Shown here one piece after another: positions 18,301 through 27,100 of a stretch of 64,000 nt of DNA (its first letter is position 1; each line of letters starts with the position of its first letter). This DNA comes from Sphingomonas psychrotolerans (lineage in GTDB: Bacteria > Pseudomonadota > Alphaproteobacteria > Sphingomonadales > Sphingomonadaceae): contig NZ_CP024923.1 of NCBI RefSeq assembly GCF_002796605.1, positions 4,161,501 through 4,225,500 of the forward strand, given 5' to 3'. Position numbers and translations under genes: made by a program. The notes under the pieces are model-generated. The model did no database searches, had not been told where the DNA came from, and saw only the letters and a list, made by a program, of their open reading frames with translations.

Positions 18301-19933
18301 AGAAGGTGGTCGAAACGTTGTTGCCGCCGACCATCAGCGTCGCGGGGCCGATGGCCGCCATGATGCGTCCGCCGCCCGCCAGCGACCCGACCGTCTCCGA
18401 AGGCGCGCCGAGCTGAACGACCGCGCCGGTGTTGACCGTAAGCGCGACAGTATCGGCCAGGGCCTGACCGTTCGCCAGCTGCAAGGAGCCCCCGTTGACG
18501 GTGACCGGTCCGGTGAACGTGTTCGTCCCAAGGAGCGCAAGCACCCCATCGTCCTGCGTCAGCGACGACAGATTGCTGATATTGCCGGTGAGCGAGATCC
18601 GGCCGGTGCCCGTCGTCGACAGCGTAAAGCCGCCACCGTTGAACGCGCCGGTCAACCGCATTTCGGACAGCGGCGGGCCGTTCGGATCGCCATCCGCACG
18701 GAGCAGCGTGTCTCCCGCCAGATTAACGGCGCCGGTGACCAAATTCTGCTGCGACAGGTTGCGCAGCGGGCCGCTTCCGGCCGTGCCGCTGCCGCTCAGC
18801 GTCAGATCCTCGGCGACGGAGATGCTAGCCTGCAGCTCCAGCGTACCACCGTTCTGGATGGTCGTGCCGCTGGCGTTCGAACCCAGCGCGAGCGAGTTCG
18901 CAATGGTCAGCGTGGCGCCAGACAGGATCGTCGTAGCGCCGCTATACGTGTTTAAGTTGGTGAACCTGATCGGTCCGGTGCCCGCGATCGTGACCGTGCC
19001 GGTGCCCTGGATCCGGTTGGCAACGGCGTAGGCGTTGGACCGGTTGAACCGCAGCGCTGCGTTGTTGATGACATTTCCCGTGCCCAGCGTGCCGGTCGTG
19101 CCGCCATTGCCGATCTGCAGCGTGCCGCCGCTGATGGTGGTAATGCCGGAATAGCTGTTGGCGCCGGTCAGCGTCTGCGTGCCGGTGCCGATCTTGGCGA
19201 AGAGGGCTACATTGGCACCGCCGTCCTGGAGCGATCCGGAGAAGGTCGTCGAAGCATTGTTGCCGCCGACCGTCAGCGTCACGGGGGCGCCCACTGCAAA
19301 GGGGTCCTCCGCCGCAAAGACGCTTCCGCCACCGGACAGCGATCCGATCGTTTCCGAATTGGCGATGTGCACGGCCGCGCCGGTGTTGACGGTAAGCGCG
19401 ACGGTGTCAGCCAGGGCCTGGCCGTTTAGCAGCTCGAGATAGCCGCCGTTGATGGTGACGGGACCGGTAAAGGTGTTCGTATCATCCAGCGTGAGGCGCC
19501 CCTCAATCTGCGTCAGCGATGATATGTTGGTGAGAGGGGAGTGGATCAATATCCGGCCGGTGCCTGTGGTCGTCAGATCGAAACCCCCGCCGTCGAGCCC
19601 ACCGGCCACCACCAATGTGGATGCGGGCAGACCGATCGGAGCGGTATCTGCACGGAGCCAGGTGTCCCCTGCCAGCGTGATGTCGCCGGTGACGACGTTG
19701 GTGCCCGACAGATTGCGCAACGCGCCGCTTCCGGCCGTGCCGCTGCCGCTCAGCGTCAGATCCTCGATCACGGTCCAGTTCCCTTGCAACTCCCGCGTTT
19801 CGCCATCGTTGACGACCGCCTGGGCCATGGCCGGCTTCGCGCACGCCACCAGAAGGGCTGGAACCGAGACCCCTGCGATGAGGAACAGCCGCAGAAGATC
19901 GGTTTTGCGCGGGCGTGACGAAGAAGCGGACAT
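12320..19933 (-). CDS. Giant autotransporter adhesin with PATR repeats
   Basis: The 2537-aa product starts at the ATG at 19933, with GGAG six bases upstream; a TTG at 19960 is a weaker start. Residues 1-38 form a long leader ending AKPAMAQA. The passenger is made of dozens of beta-helix strands with passenger-associated-transport repeats of the form GTGTLTLSGANTYTGATTI. It includes three near-identical 92-residue units and a duplicated block of about 318 residues near the N-terminus. The C-terminal 280 residues are an autotransporter beta-barrel (GVEGLSVWGRAIGSS at its start) ending in AAISIRF, with the terminal phenylalanine needed for BAM insertion. Family knowledge: type Va surface proteins used in adhesion or aggregation. 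A winged-helix regulator gene lies directly upstream in the same direction and may control it. Confidence 0.93.
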   Translation of the reverse strand: MSASSSRPRKTDLLRLFLIAGVSVPALLVACAKPAMAQAVVNDGETRELQGNWTVIEDLTLSGSGTAGSGALRNLSGTNVVTGDITLAGDTWLRADTAPIGLPASTLVVAGGLDGGGFDLTTTGTGRILIHSPLTNISSLTQIEGRLTLDDTNTFTGPVTINGGYLELLNGQALADTVALTVNTGAAVHIANSETIGSLSGGGSVFAAEDPFAVGAPVTLTVGGNNASTTFSGSLQDGGANVALFAKIGTGTQTLTGANSYSGITTISGGTLQIGNGGTTGTLGTGNVINNAALRFNRSNAYAVANRIQGTGTVTIAGTGPIRFTNLNTYSGATTILSGATLTIANSLALGSNASGTTIQNGGTLELQASISVAEDLTLSGSGTAGSGPLRNLSQQNLVTGAVNLAGDTLLRADGDPNGPPLSEMRLTGAFNGGGFTLSTTGTGRISLTGNISNLSSLTQDDGVLALLGTNTFTGPVTVNGGSLQLANGQALADTVALTVNTGAVVQLGAPSETVGSLAGGGRIMAAIGPATLMVGGNNVSTTFSGSIENGGANVTSFAKIGTGTLTLSGNNSYTGTTTISGGTLRVGNAGTTGALGTGNVVNNAALVFNRSNALTIEGAISGGGTVQQIGIGTTILTGNNSFTGITTINSGTLQIGNGGTTGTLGSGNVATNAVLAFNRSDVLTVANIITGGASGSLNQLGSGTTILTGANTYTGTTAVSAGILNIRNGGALGSSAGGTTVFTGAALELQGGITVASEVLILYGTGAANGGALRNVSGNNVWGSAVSLGSDSRIVVEDGAAPGVDELVLQSLLAGNGNALTVAGAGRLTINGPVTGLSALTMDGTGTLSLAGGGYSGATIVNGGTLSLRANTLFTSDFTVNGGGTLSLAADNILQSLSGAGIVTGNGFNLQLRDGGSFGGALSGVNTLTLSGGTFAVTGAGSLATSINLLANAAFDISGVNGSDFAVSRIGGNGNILLGAKTLVLSGAGGDSVFAGRIAGSGGLTVTGGMQTLSGDNTYTGVTTVTNGTLQLGDGGTSGSVAGAIALAGGTLAINRSDDIALGNITGTGGFVQNGTGTTQLTGISGLTGITVARGGLRLVGDPTTSAALTVNGGTLYLGDLTGGTGRFASLTGLGGGAIQLGSTTLTAGDTGSTAFDGVISGTGGFNKVGTGVLTLSGANTYTGATEVREGTLRLGANEVLSDDSVLWVLNGATLDLQGFTETVGSFSIQGNLIGNGKLIAGAYRFYGGTVGQGLGAGAVYQISGTTLLQGTSDAATVHVQGGTLALGATERLSDSAALDVQTGATLDLGVFDETIDTLALSGTLDGTGTLAATSYALDGATVNANLGTGTLTQAAGTSLLNGSARAQTVTVSGGMLRLGAANRLADNAAVTVASGTTLDLGSFDDTVASLALAGTLSGAGTLTAGTYTLDGATLDANLGTGALTQTGGTSVLNGSAAAQTVTVSGGTLRLGAANRLADNAAVTIASGTTLDLQGFGDAIGSLALNGTLSGAGTLSASSYTLNGAAIDANLNGGTLTQVGGISILRGAATGASGRIDGGTLQIGDGGTSGSFAGNIAVTANLVFNRSDTTSYAGALSGNGSITQRGGVLTLSGDSSAFAGTTTVSGSGLTVVGTLGGAVAVDQGALSGTGSIGGAITIADGASLVGAQGSVLSMGSLVLNAGAILQVSLSQPSSSALFDVGGALTLDGVLNVRTGPGYGPGIYRLFDYAGTLTDNGLAIGTIDGAAATGLSVQTAAAGQINLVNLNSATLAFWDGGNTALHDDNAVDGGAGSWSVGGRNWTTQNGALNGAMTPVPSFAVFQGNGGAVAIDNGAGQVAATGMQFAADGYTLSGGALALSGARATIRVGDGTAAGAGYTATIASALTGSSTLVKTDLGTLVLTGANTYTGGTAIEAGTLIGNAGSIQGNVANAGALVFDQAAGGSYAGSVTGTGTITKAGVGALNLTGANATKWSVTGGSLVTTTTLFSGDVALSGGTSLVFDQTAAGTYAGVIGGSGRLVLQGGGAVMLTGDSSAFAGSATVGNTLSVNGKLGGMADVLAGGRLQGIGTIGSARIAGTVAPGNSIGTLTVMGNLSFLSGSTYEVEANAVGQSDNIVVGGSAAIAGGTTVTVFAANGNYAANTTYTILTAAGGIAGTFANVTSNLAFLTPTLTYSTTSVALNLRRNTIDFATIAQTSNQRAVAPAVEALGLGNSVFDATVVLTAPEARAAFDQLAGSDYASMRGRLVEDSRFLRDAMLARSELGGVEGLSVWGRAIGSSVTMDGNTEAQGYNRSTKGFLTGFDGSLGASWRAGVALAFADSELRTGNATHNADSYSAGGYLLGSYGALRVQLGGAYSWHDVRSLRSVAFGDLAQVLVDQYDARTFQVFSEVGAKTDLGGFELQPFIGVAHVTVFDGGIAEHGGSAALSGGADSVKVTYGNVGLRTRLAFNLGETELRLAGSAALRRTFGDHVPAVDLRFAGGAPFQVQSVPLDRISGVVDAGIEFDLGKSTVLGISYTGAYGSRTTDHGGRAAISIRF
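15262..16140 (-). repeat. Tandem 276-bp repeats within the autotransporter gene
   Basis: Units of 92 codons recur with high identity. For example, GAAACCGTCAC followed by GTCTGCGC occurs at about 15538 and again 276 bp on at about 15814. Each unit encodes LRLGAANRLADNAAVT followed by TLDL and DANL blocks. Boundaries are approximate. Confidence 0.7.
17960..19830 (-). repeat. Duplicated block of about 954 bp in the autotransporter gene
   Basis: Two diverged copies in tandem share landmarks such as GTCAGATCCTCG, at 18801 and about 19755 (954 bp apart). Both encode EDLTLSGSGTAGSG, NTFTGPVT, NGQALADTVALTVNTGA and STTFSGS in the same order. Ends are approximate. Confidence 0.6.
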
Positions 19934-20126
19934 GGCAGGCTCCGGCGTATCGAAGGACAAGGTGTCCCATCAGACCGACCCCGGCTGGAGGCCGGGCGAG
20001 CTATGGGGACCAGACGATCTGGACAGTCGAGCCGCCGGTAGCAGGCGATTGTTTGCGCAATATTTGAAAATGGCACGAATGCGCCGCCGCCCCGAACGGC
20101 GTGCGAAAATGTGCGTGACCGCGCGC

Positions 20127-21716
20127 TCAGATCGGCGCGTTGAGGCCCGTCATTACGACCGGCGGAATGACGCCCGCGCCGTGCAGCCGGGTCAGGTGGG
20201 CAAGAAGCCCATGGACGATGTTGGCGCGCGCCTCTGGCGAGGTGAGCTGGCGCGCGGACGTCATGTAGGTGAACTCGATTGCATTGCGTGCGCCTTCGGG
20301 ACCGGCGGCGACAAGGACGTCCGTGGCCACCTGCGGTATCGCGTCACCGGGCGGGGTGACCAGAACGGCGACCATCACGCGGAGTGCAGGCGGGGAATGC
20401 GGGCTTTCATAAGCGGGCGCCTCTGCCTTCAGTGCTTCGCGATCGCCGGCGGCCAGCAGCGCGATGCACTTCAGGACACGCATGTGCGTCTCGAACTCGG
20501 AACCGGGATCCGCCATCTCGATACCGCGATCGAAGAAAGCCACCGCAGCGGGAAAGTTGCCGCGCGCCTGCCGGAGTTGCCCGAGTATCGGCAGGGCGGC
20601 TGCAAAATCCGCCGTGCGGGCGAAGGCCCGCTCCGCGAGATCCTCCGCCAGCTCCAGGTGACCGCGGTCGACGAAGTAGAGAAGCTTGGCGGCGGCCAGC
20701 ATCAGCAGGGGATTGCTCTCGATGAGTGGCAGGCATTCCAGAACGGTCGCTTCGATTTCGCTCTCCAGATCGTCGCGCTCGCCGCGGCTGATGCCCGTGA
20801 ATGGATTGGTGAGGACGAGGCGTGCGAACAGATGCAGACACCACTGGAGCGCGAGGTCCGCACTGGCCGGGTTCTGCTCGCGCGCAGCGCGCAGTTGCAG
20901 GCCTTTCTCCAGCCATTCCGGGTTGGAGGCCGATAGCAATGTCGTTGCCTTGCGAAGGCGGATCTCGAGTGGCTGGTCGGTCGGCGTGCCCAGCCCTTCC
21001 GACGCCTCGGCCAGATTTCGCTGCAGCGCCTCGACGACATCGTTCGCGGCGCGTTCGATCTCGGGCGTGCGCGGCGTGGCATCGCCGCTTTCGATCTCAA
21101 TCCGAAGCGCCCGGAGGATGCGCCGTGACTGGACCTCCCGAAGCGTGGCCATGCAACACAGGCCGGCGCCGCCTTCCTGATAGCGTACGTTCAGCAGATA
21201 TCGTGTCGTGATCCCCGCTTCGCTGCCCATGACGATCACGGCCTGGCCCGGGCCGATCGCGCCCACGATCCTGTCACGCATCTGTCCGGTGATGGCCTCT
21301 GCCTGTTTGGCCAAGCGCGCATCCTGCCGGGGGACGGCAGGGACAATCGCCAGAATTTCGTTCGCGGGCGCGCGATCCTGTTTCGGGGCGGCAACCGGCG
21401 ATCGGGCGGCGATCCACACATAGCCCTCGCCATATTGCGTGGCGATGAATCTGGGAGATCGTGCGCTGTCGCCCAGCTTTGCACGGAGCCGGTTGATTAG
21501 AAAATCGATGTTGCGATCCGAGATGTCCGAATCCGTCGATGCAATCGCGTCGAGCAATTGGCTGCGCCGCATCAGGCTGTGCGGTTGCCGCGACAGCGCC
21601 AAAAGGAGCGCCCGCTCGCTACGGGTAAACCGGATCTGTTTGCCGTCGCGATGCGCGAACAGGCCGCTGCGATCCAACACAACATCACCGAACATGAGGC
21701 CGTCCGACTGTAGCAT
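20127..21716 (-). CDS. CadC-like winged-helix transcriptional regulator with TPR-like C-terminus
   Basis: The product is about 529 aa. The N-terminal 100 residues form an OmpR/PhoB-type winged helix (FTRSERALLLALSRQPHSL, then ISDRNIDFLINRLRAKLGD and ATQYGEGYVW). A middle part resembles the non-enzymatic sensor region of CadC/ToxR-like proteins, and the C-terminal half is a run of helical TPR-like pairs (LAERAFARTADFAAALPILG, RGIEMADPGSEFE). No clear membrane helix is seen, so it is probably cytosolic. The ATG at 21716 is chosen as the closest start before the DNA-binding domain; a GTG at 21779 would add 21 residues. It is followed by the autotransporter gene in the same orientation after a 193-bp gap, so control of that gene is a reasonable inference. 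Confidence 0.8.
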   Translation of the reverse strand: MLQSDGLMFGDVVLDRSGLFAHRDGKQIRFTRSERALLLALSRQPHSLMRRSQLLDAIASTDSDISDRNIDFLINRLRAKLGDSARSPRFIATQYGEGYVWIAARSPVAAPKQDRAPANEILAIVPAVPRQDARLAKQAEAITGQMRDRIVGAIGPGQAVIVMGSEAGITTRYLLNVRYQEGGAGLCCMATLREVQSRRILRALRIEIESGDATPRTPEIERAANDVVEALQRNLAEASEGLGTPTDQPLEIRLRKATTLLSASNPEWLEKGLQLRAAREQNPASADLALQWCLHLFARLVLTNPFTGISRGERDDLESEIEATVLECLPLIESNPLLMLAAAKLLYFVDRGHLELAEDLAERAFARTADFAAALPILGQLRQARGNFPAAVAFFDRGIEMADPGSEFETHMRVLKCIALLAAGDREALKAEAPAYESPHSPPALRVMVAVLVTPPGDAIPQVATDVLVAAGPEGARNAIEFTYMTSARQLTSPEARANIVHGLLAHLTRLHGAGVIPPVVMTGLNAPI

Positions 21717-22057
21717 TCCAATAGCCCCGCCAGTCGTTGTGTTACGTTTCGAGAGGGGGCAAGTGATTCCTCCCCACACCGGTCCGTGTAATCAACGACG
21801 CGGGGCGTGGACACCCGCAATTATATTGCGCGGATTGCCGCCAAAACGGCCCCGCAGGTGAATGCCAAAGTCCGTCGTTATCAACCGCCGACCAGCCAAA
21901 TGAACGAACGGCTGCTTTTGGCGGCGGTGGTGGGGATGTCAAATGACTGAAATCGGGCGCAGAGCAGCTACGCGCGGTTGCCGTTAACGCTTTCTGGGCG
22001 CGATTATGCGGGCACGCCATCCTCGCGTGACTGCTCTCGTCGGGGGCCTTGGCGACC
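21717..22057. other. Intergenic gap, nothing recognised
   Basis: About 340 bp between the winged-helix regulator start and the TetR gene end. It is partly GC-poor around 21815-21835, and short GAACGAACGGCTGC and GGGCGCAG stretches vaguely resemble the dispersed intergenic repeats. No gene is supported. Confidence 0.4.
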
Positions 22058-22654
22058 TCAGAGACTGGCGAGCAAACCTTCCAGCATCGCCTTGAACGCC
22101 GGGATCACGCGACGCGAGATCTCCGCGGGGTCGGCCGAATTGGCAATCCACAGCGCTGCGTCAGTTGAAGAGCCGGTGATCATACGCGCCGCCGCTTCGG
22201 GGTCGATGTCCGCGCGGACGACGCCGTCCGCCTGAAGCCGCTCGATATTGCCGCGGATCGACGCGATGCACGCGAGCGCGCCGGGCCAGTTCGCTGGATC
22301 GCCCAGAACTGCCGGCCCGTCGCGCAACATAATGCGCTGCACGTCGGGCTCTAGCGCAAGCTGGATATAGCCAATATTCTCTTGGACCAGCCCTTCCCAG
22401 CGGGTCGGTGCCGCCGCGGCGACCGCGGCCAACCGCTCGGCCAACTCGGCATCGATCTGCTCGATCACCGCCTCGAGCAAACCCCGCTTGCCTCCAAAAT
22501 GATGATAGAGCGCGCCGCGGGTAAGCCCTGCTTCGGCAGTGAAATCGTCCATCGACGCCTCGGCATAGCCATGCGTCGCAAATGCCTTGCGCGCCACGGC
22601 GATCAACTTGGCGCGGGTTTCCGCGATCATTTCGGGACGCGATCTGCGTGACAT
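22058..22654 (-). CDS. TetR/AcrR family transcriptional repressor
   Basis: The product has 198 aa. Residues 15-60 form the TetR helix-turn-helix (AFATHGYAEASMDDFTAEAG, then LTRGALYHHFGGKRGLLEAV), followed by a helical ligand-binding domain. The start at 22654 has GAGGAC four bases upstream. It is divergent from an MFS transporter gene; the 121-bp gap between them holds two palindromic operators. The standard arrangement is a repressor that controls itself and the exporter and is released by a transported compound; the ligand is unknown. Confidence 0.92.
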   Translation of the reverse strand: MSRRSRPEMIAETRAKLIAVARKAFATHGYAEASMDDFTAEAGLTRGALYHHFGGKRGLLEAVIEQIDAELAERLAAVAAAAPTRWEGLVQENIGYIQLALEPDVQRIMLRDGPAVLGDPANWPGALACIASIRGNIERLQADGVVRADIDPEAAARMITGSSTDAALWIANSADPAEISRRVIPAFKAMLEGLLASL

Positions 22655-22685
22655 TCAAGTCCTCGCTTTTCTACGAACGCAGCAT

Positions 22686-22706
22686 TGACATACGCCGCGT
22701 ATGTCA
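22686..22706. promoter_or_regulatory. Palindromic TetR operator 1
   Basis: Perfect inverted repeat TGACATACG-N3-CGTATGTCA in the gap between the divergent TetR and MFS genes. Its centre is 30 bp, about three helical turns, from that of the second copy. Confidence 0.8.
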
Positions 22707-22717
22707 CCACCTCAGTC

Positions 22718-22734
22718 ACATACGAAGCGTATGT
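22718..22734. promoter_or_regulatory. Palindromic TetR operator 2
   Basis: Perfect inverted repeat ACATACG-AAG-CGTATGT, sharing the seven-base arms of operator 1. It sits about 40 bp before the MFS start codon. Confidence 0.8.
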
Positions 22735-22775
22735 AAGTCGGGAACGCTTGCATTTCCAGCGACGAGAGGGTCGAC

Positions 22776-23987
22776 ATGTTCGGAACCTATCGCGAGATTT
22801 TTCGCGCGCCCGGGACCAAGGGGTTTGCCGCCGCCGGGTTCGTCGCCCGGCTGCCGGTCGCGATGGCGCCGATCGGAATCGTCACGATGGTCGCGCAAGC
22901 GGGAAACGGCTATTGGCTCGCCGGCGCGGTAGCCGCGACCTTCGCCCTCACCAACGCCTTTTCCGCACCGCAGATCTCCCGACTGGTCGATCGCCACGGT
23001 CAGACCCGCCTGCTGATCCCGACCACCGTGATCGCGGTGGCGGCCTTCGCGTTGCTGATGCTCGCGACACATTTGGACTGGCCGGCCTGGACACTGTTCG
23101 CCACCGCGCTCGCTGCCGCGGCCATGCCAAGCATGCCCGCGATGGTCCGTGCCCGATGGACCGAGATTTTCCGCGACAGGCCGGAGCTCAACACTGCCTT
23201 TGCGTTCGAATCGGTGGCGGACGAGCTCGTCTACATCGGCGGGGCTTCGGTCTCGGTAGGTCTGAGCGTCGGCCTGTTCCCTGAAGCGGGCGTGCTCGTC
23301 TCGACGCTGCTGCTCGCGGTTGGAATGACCGCCTTTGTGCTCCAGCGCGCCACCGAGCCCAAAGTGCGCGCGGTCGGGGGACGCCCGCACCGCTCGGCGA
23401 TCCTGCTGCGTCCGGTCCAACTCGTCACACTGGCGCTGGTGTTTGTCGGCTCGATCTTCGCCACCGCCGAGGTCACCACCGTTGCGCTGACTCGCGATTT
23501 CGGCCAGCCCGGCGCGGCCAGCCTCGTGATCGGTGTCTACGCGCTCGGCTCGTTCGTCGTCGGGCTAATCCTTGGCGCGCTCAACTTGCGTTTCCCGTTG
23601 CATCGACAACTGCTGGTGGTGCTCGGTGTGCTGCTGCTGACCACCCTGCCGCTGCTGCTGGTGGGCAGTGTGCCCTCCCTAGTGGCCGCAATCTTCGTTA
23701 GCGGTGTCGCAGTCTCACCGACCTTCATCACAGCTTTCGGCCTTGTGGAGCGGCGCGCGCCGCCGGAGGTGCTGACCGAGGGCGTGACCTGGGTGATGAC
23801 CGGCATCGGCATCGGCATGGCACTGGGCGCGTTCCTCACCGGCTGGGTGGTCGACAGCTTCGGCGCGCAGAACGGCTTCTGGGTTTCGGTCGCCGCCGCG
23901 ATGTTGGCACTGCTGGTGACATTGCTCGGCCAGCGCGCGCTGGGCAGCGAACACCACGCGGGCGAAGAAAATGTCAGTCCAGCCTAG
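22776..23987 (+). CDS. MFS transporter, probable efflux
   Basis: The 403-aa protein has about twelve hydrophobic helices (for example FAAAGFVARLPVAMAPIGIV and LLVVLGVLLLTTLPLLLVG) and a short charged central loop with RAVGGRPHRS. The conserved signature between helices 2 and 3 is present only in loose form (SRLVDRHGQTRLL). The ATG at 22776 follows GAGAGG at a good distance. Genes of this kind beside a TetR repressor usually encode drug or small-molecule exporters of the inner membrane. The divergent operator region suggests induction when the repressor binds its ligand. Confidence 0.9.
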   Translation: MFGTYREIFRAPGTKGFAAAGFVARLPVAMAPIGIVTMVAQAGNGYWLAGAVAATFALTNAFSAPQISRLVDRHGQTRLLIPTTVIAVAAFALLMLATHLDWPAWTLFATALAAAAMPSMPAMVRARWTEIFRDRPELNTAFAFESVADELVYIGGASVSVGLSVGLFPEAGVLVSTLLLAVGMTAFVLQRATEPKVRAVGGRPHRSAILLRPVQLVTLALVFVGSIFATAEVTTVALTRDFGQPGAASLVIGVYALGSFVVGLILGALNLRFPLHRQLLVVLGVLLLTTLPLLLVGSVPSLVAAIFVSGVAVSPTFITAFGLVERRAPPEVLTEGVTWVMTGIGIGMALGAFLTGWVVDSFGAQNGFWVSVAAAMLALLVTLLGQRALGSEHHAGEENVSPA

Positions 23988-24030
23988 CCGAAACCGTCAC
24001 ACGGCCTTCTCCTCCCGAAGCGCCCGCATT

Positions 24031-24042
24031 TGGGCCGCTAGC
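24031..24042 (-). repeat. Dispersed repeat core GCTARCGGCCCA, copy 2
   Basis: On the minus strand it reads GCTAGCGGCCCA preceded by AAGCTGCC, the same flank as the copy at 33922. It lies in the gap after the MFS gene. Confidence 0.6.
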
Positions 24043-24105
24043 AGTCAGGCAGCTTCTGGGTGCAAAGGCTTGAAAGCGGACGAATGTCGCACACGCAAAC
24101 ACAAT

Positions 24106-24136
24106 CTCTCCGGGTGGCGTGCGGCCACCCGGAGAG
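24106..24136 (-). terminator. Intrinsic-type terminator hairpin after the second autotransporter
   Basis: Perfect 13-bp stem CTCTCCGGGTGGC with a 5-base loop, about 43 bp beyond the autotransporter stop. On the minus strand it is followed by ATTGTGTTTG, a weak T-rich run. Confidence 0.7.
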
Positions 24137-24178
24137 CCGGACAGGTTCAGGAACGGACCTGCCCGCCGGCGCCGATCG

Positions 24179-27100
24179 TCAGAAGACGATCTTGAAGGCC
24201 CCGGTGATTGCGTGGTCGGCATTTCGGGCGCCGAGGACGCCGTTATAGCCGACACTCAGCGTGACGCTCGGGGAGATCCGATAGCGCGCCTCGACGTCGA
24301 ACACGCCTGCATTCTTCGATCCTGCGGCACCGAGGACAGTAAAAGGAGTGCCGCCGGCAAAAGCGTGGCGGCCGGCCGGGTCGAGATCGCCCCAGGCATG
24401 GCGCCAACCTGCGGTGCCGCGCAACGAGAAGGCGCCGGCCGGACTGGTCTCGAAGCGAGCGCCCAACATCGTGCTCATCGTCTTTTCGCTAATCGCAGTG
24501 CCCGACAGCGCCGCCGGGCCGTCGGCCTCGGTGAAGGCATCGGTCTTCGCGCGGATCGCGGTCAGGCTGGCGAACGGCTCGACATGCCCGCCCCCCAGCG
24601 GCACTCGATAGCCCGCCTCGACAAAGCCCTGCAGCACCGAGCCGTGATAATCGGCAGTCGGTGTCGCGCTGATCGCCGCAAAGGCGATCCGGCGCGTGGT
24701 CTCGGTGGAGGTACGGGCATAGCCGGCCCCGCCACGCAGCCCGAACGGCCCGAAGCGCCCCCCGGCATATACCACACCATGGATGCTCTCGATCGAGCCG
24801 TTGCTGTCGCGGCGCGCGATGCGGAGACTGGTGTCGGACCAGCCTCCCGCCACCCCGACGGTCACCGGACCCAAGCTGCGATCTAGTCCGAGCACGCCTC
24901 CCTTCGTATCGCGATCGAGAGCGGCGGCGTTAGAGTCGCCGTCGCTGATCCCCGAAGCGGCGAACAATCGTCCCCACAGCCCCGAACCCTCGCCATCGGC
25001 CAGACGGCCGAGCACGGCGCCCCGAATCAGCCGGCTGTCCTCGACCATGGCGTTGCGCGCGGAGGGGTGGATCTCGCCGGAGAGCTGATCGAAGGCCGCC
25101 TGTGCCGCGGCGTCAGTGGGCAGCAACAGTAGCGCGTCCTTCAGCGCATTGCCGTCGGGCAGACTGTCAGCCCCGCCCGCTGCTGCCTTCTGGTTGGGCG
25201 TGAGCCCGGCGCCCGCGAGAGCCTTGAGCTGGGCGAATTCGAGAAACGCCGAGGTTGGCGTATAGCCGTCGCGCAGTCCCGCAAACGCCGTCAGCAGCTT
25301 GTCCTCGAAGGCGAACTGGCCGGTCAGCCCCCCATCGGCCTGCACCACGACATATTTTCCGTGGAGCACCAGCGGTTGGGTAGTAACTGCCTGCAGTCGG
25401 CTGCCGGCGTCGATCGCGACCGTCCCGGTGGTGCGGAAACTGTCCGCGCCGCTCGTTCCGGCAATGTCGACGTTCAGCACCGACCCGTTGGCGAAGGTGG
25501 TGGCTGCCGAGGTCTGGAGGATGTCGCCGACGCCGCCGTCCTGAAGCTTGAGCACGCCATTGTTCTGGAAACGCTCGAGCCCCTGCCAAACAGTTGATTC
25601 CGCCGCTCCCGACAGCAATCCGCCGACGATCGTGCCCGTCGCGGTGTTGAACAGCTGGTCGTCGGCCGTGCCGAAGCTGCTGACCCCGCCGATGCTCCGC
25701 CAGCTTCCGGTATTGGCCACGACGCTGCTGCCACCCGAAATGGCGAGCGTACCCAACAGTGTGCCGGTATTGCCGATACCGGTCGATCCGCCAGTGGCGC
25801 GGATTGCTTCGTCGGCGCTTTGGCCCGACATGTTCCGTACGGTACCGTTGTTGACGATGGTCACGTCCTGGCCAGCACTGGAAAAGACCTCGATCGCGTT
25901 CGTTCCGCCCCGCGCGACGCCGTCGATGCGGACTCGCGTCTCGCCTAGCCCGGCGTTGACGATCGAAACGCCGTTCAAGTCGCCGATCGTGCTGCCCACC
26001 TTGAGAGTGACATCGCCCGAACCTGCGCCGGCCGAAAGGCGGATGCCCATCTGATCCAGCGCGAAAACATTGCCCGTCGCGGTCACATCCATGTCGCCGC
26101 TGCCGAGATTCTCGGCGACGATTCCGTTGCTGGCGCCCCAAACATCGGTTGCGAGGATCGTCAGATCAGTAGCGCCAAGGCCATTGCGAGCGACGATGCC
26201 GGAGTCGCCGCCCTTGACCTGTCCGGTAGTGGCAATGAACGTCTGGCCGCTGCCCTGATTGCTCGTATCGATGCCAACGGCGCCGCCTTCGACCGTCACG
26301 GCTGAAACGCGGAGGTCCAACGATCCGGTGCCGCCGACCACCACTATGCCTGCGGCGTCCGCCTCAGTGCCCGTGACGGCGCCGGTGGCGCCGACGCTGG
26401 CCGAACCGGTGCCGAAGTTCCGCACATTGATGCCGGACGTCCCGGTCACGTTCACAGCATCGACGATCACATCCTGCGCAGAGGTGCCCGTCTCGATCTG
26501 GATCCCGCTGAAGACCTGACCTGTAACGGTGCCGCTGGAATGGACGGTTGTCGTGCCGGTTCCGAGATTGTCGATCTGGATTCCCGACTGGAGGCCTTCC
26601 GCATCGAACACGTCGACGAGCACATTGGTGGTGGTGGCCGCGGTGCTGACGTGAATGGCGTCATGGCCAAAGCCCACGACGGCGCCGCTCGACACAACGC
26701 TGGTCGCCCCGGTGCCGTCGCTGGTGGCGAGGATACCGATCGCTCCGGCGACATCGCTCGCCGTGATCGAGATATCGGCCGCGCCGAGGCTGTTATGGGC
26801 TCTTACGCCCGCGTTGGTAGCTCCCGCCACGAAACCTGTGGCGGCGATGGTCGTGTTGCCGGATCCGAAATTCTCCGCCTCGATGCCGAGCGTTTGCCCG
26901 TTCACGGCAGCGGCCCGAACCTCGATTCCCGTGGCGCTGCCGCTATTCCTGATCGCGAGCCCGGCCGCGCCCAGGCCGGTCACTGTGCCGCTTGCATCGA
27001 CCCTCGTGGTGCCCGTGCCGGAGTTGAAGATCGAAATGCCACGGCTTCCTCCGGTTACGTCCCCGGCAATCACATCCACCGCGCCGGCACCATCCGCATT

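Noticed and set aside
12320..19933. Regular repeats that could be mistaken for a CRISPR array
   Set aside because: Repeats are in frame, long and encode beta-helix strands of an autotransporter; no spacers.
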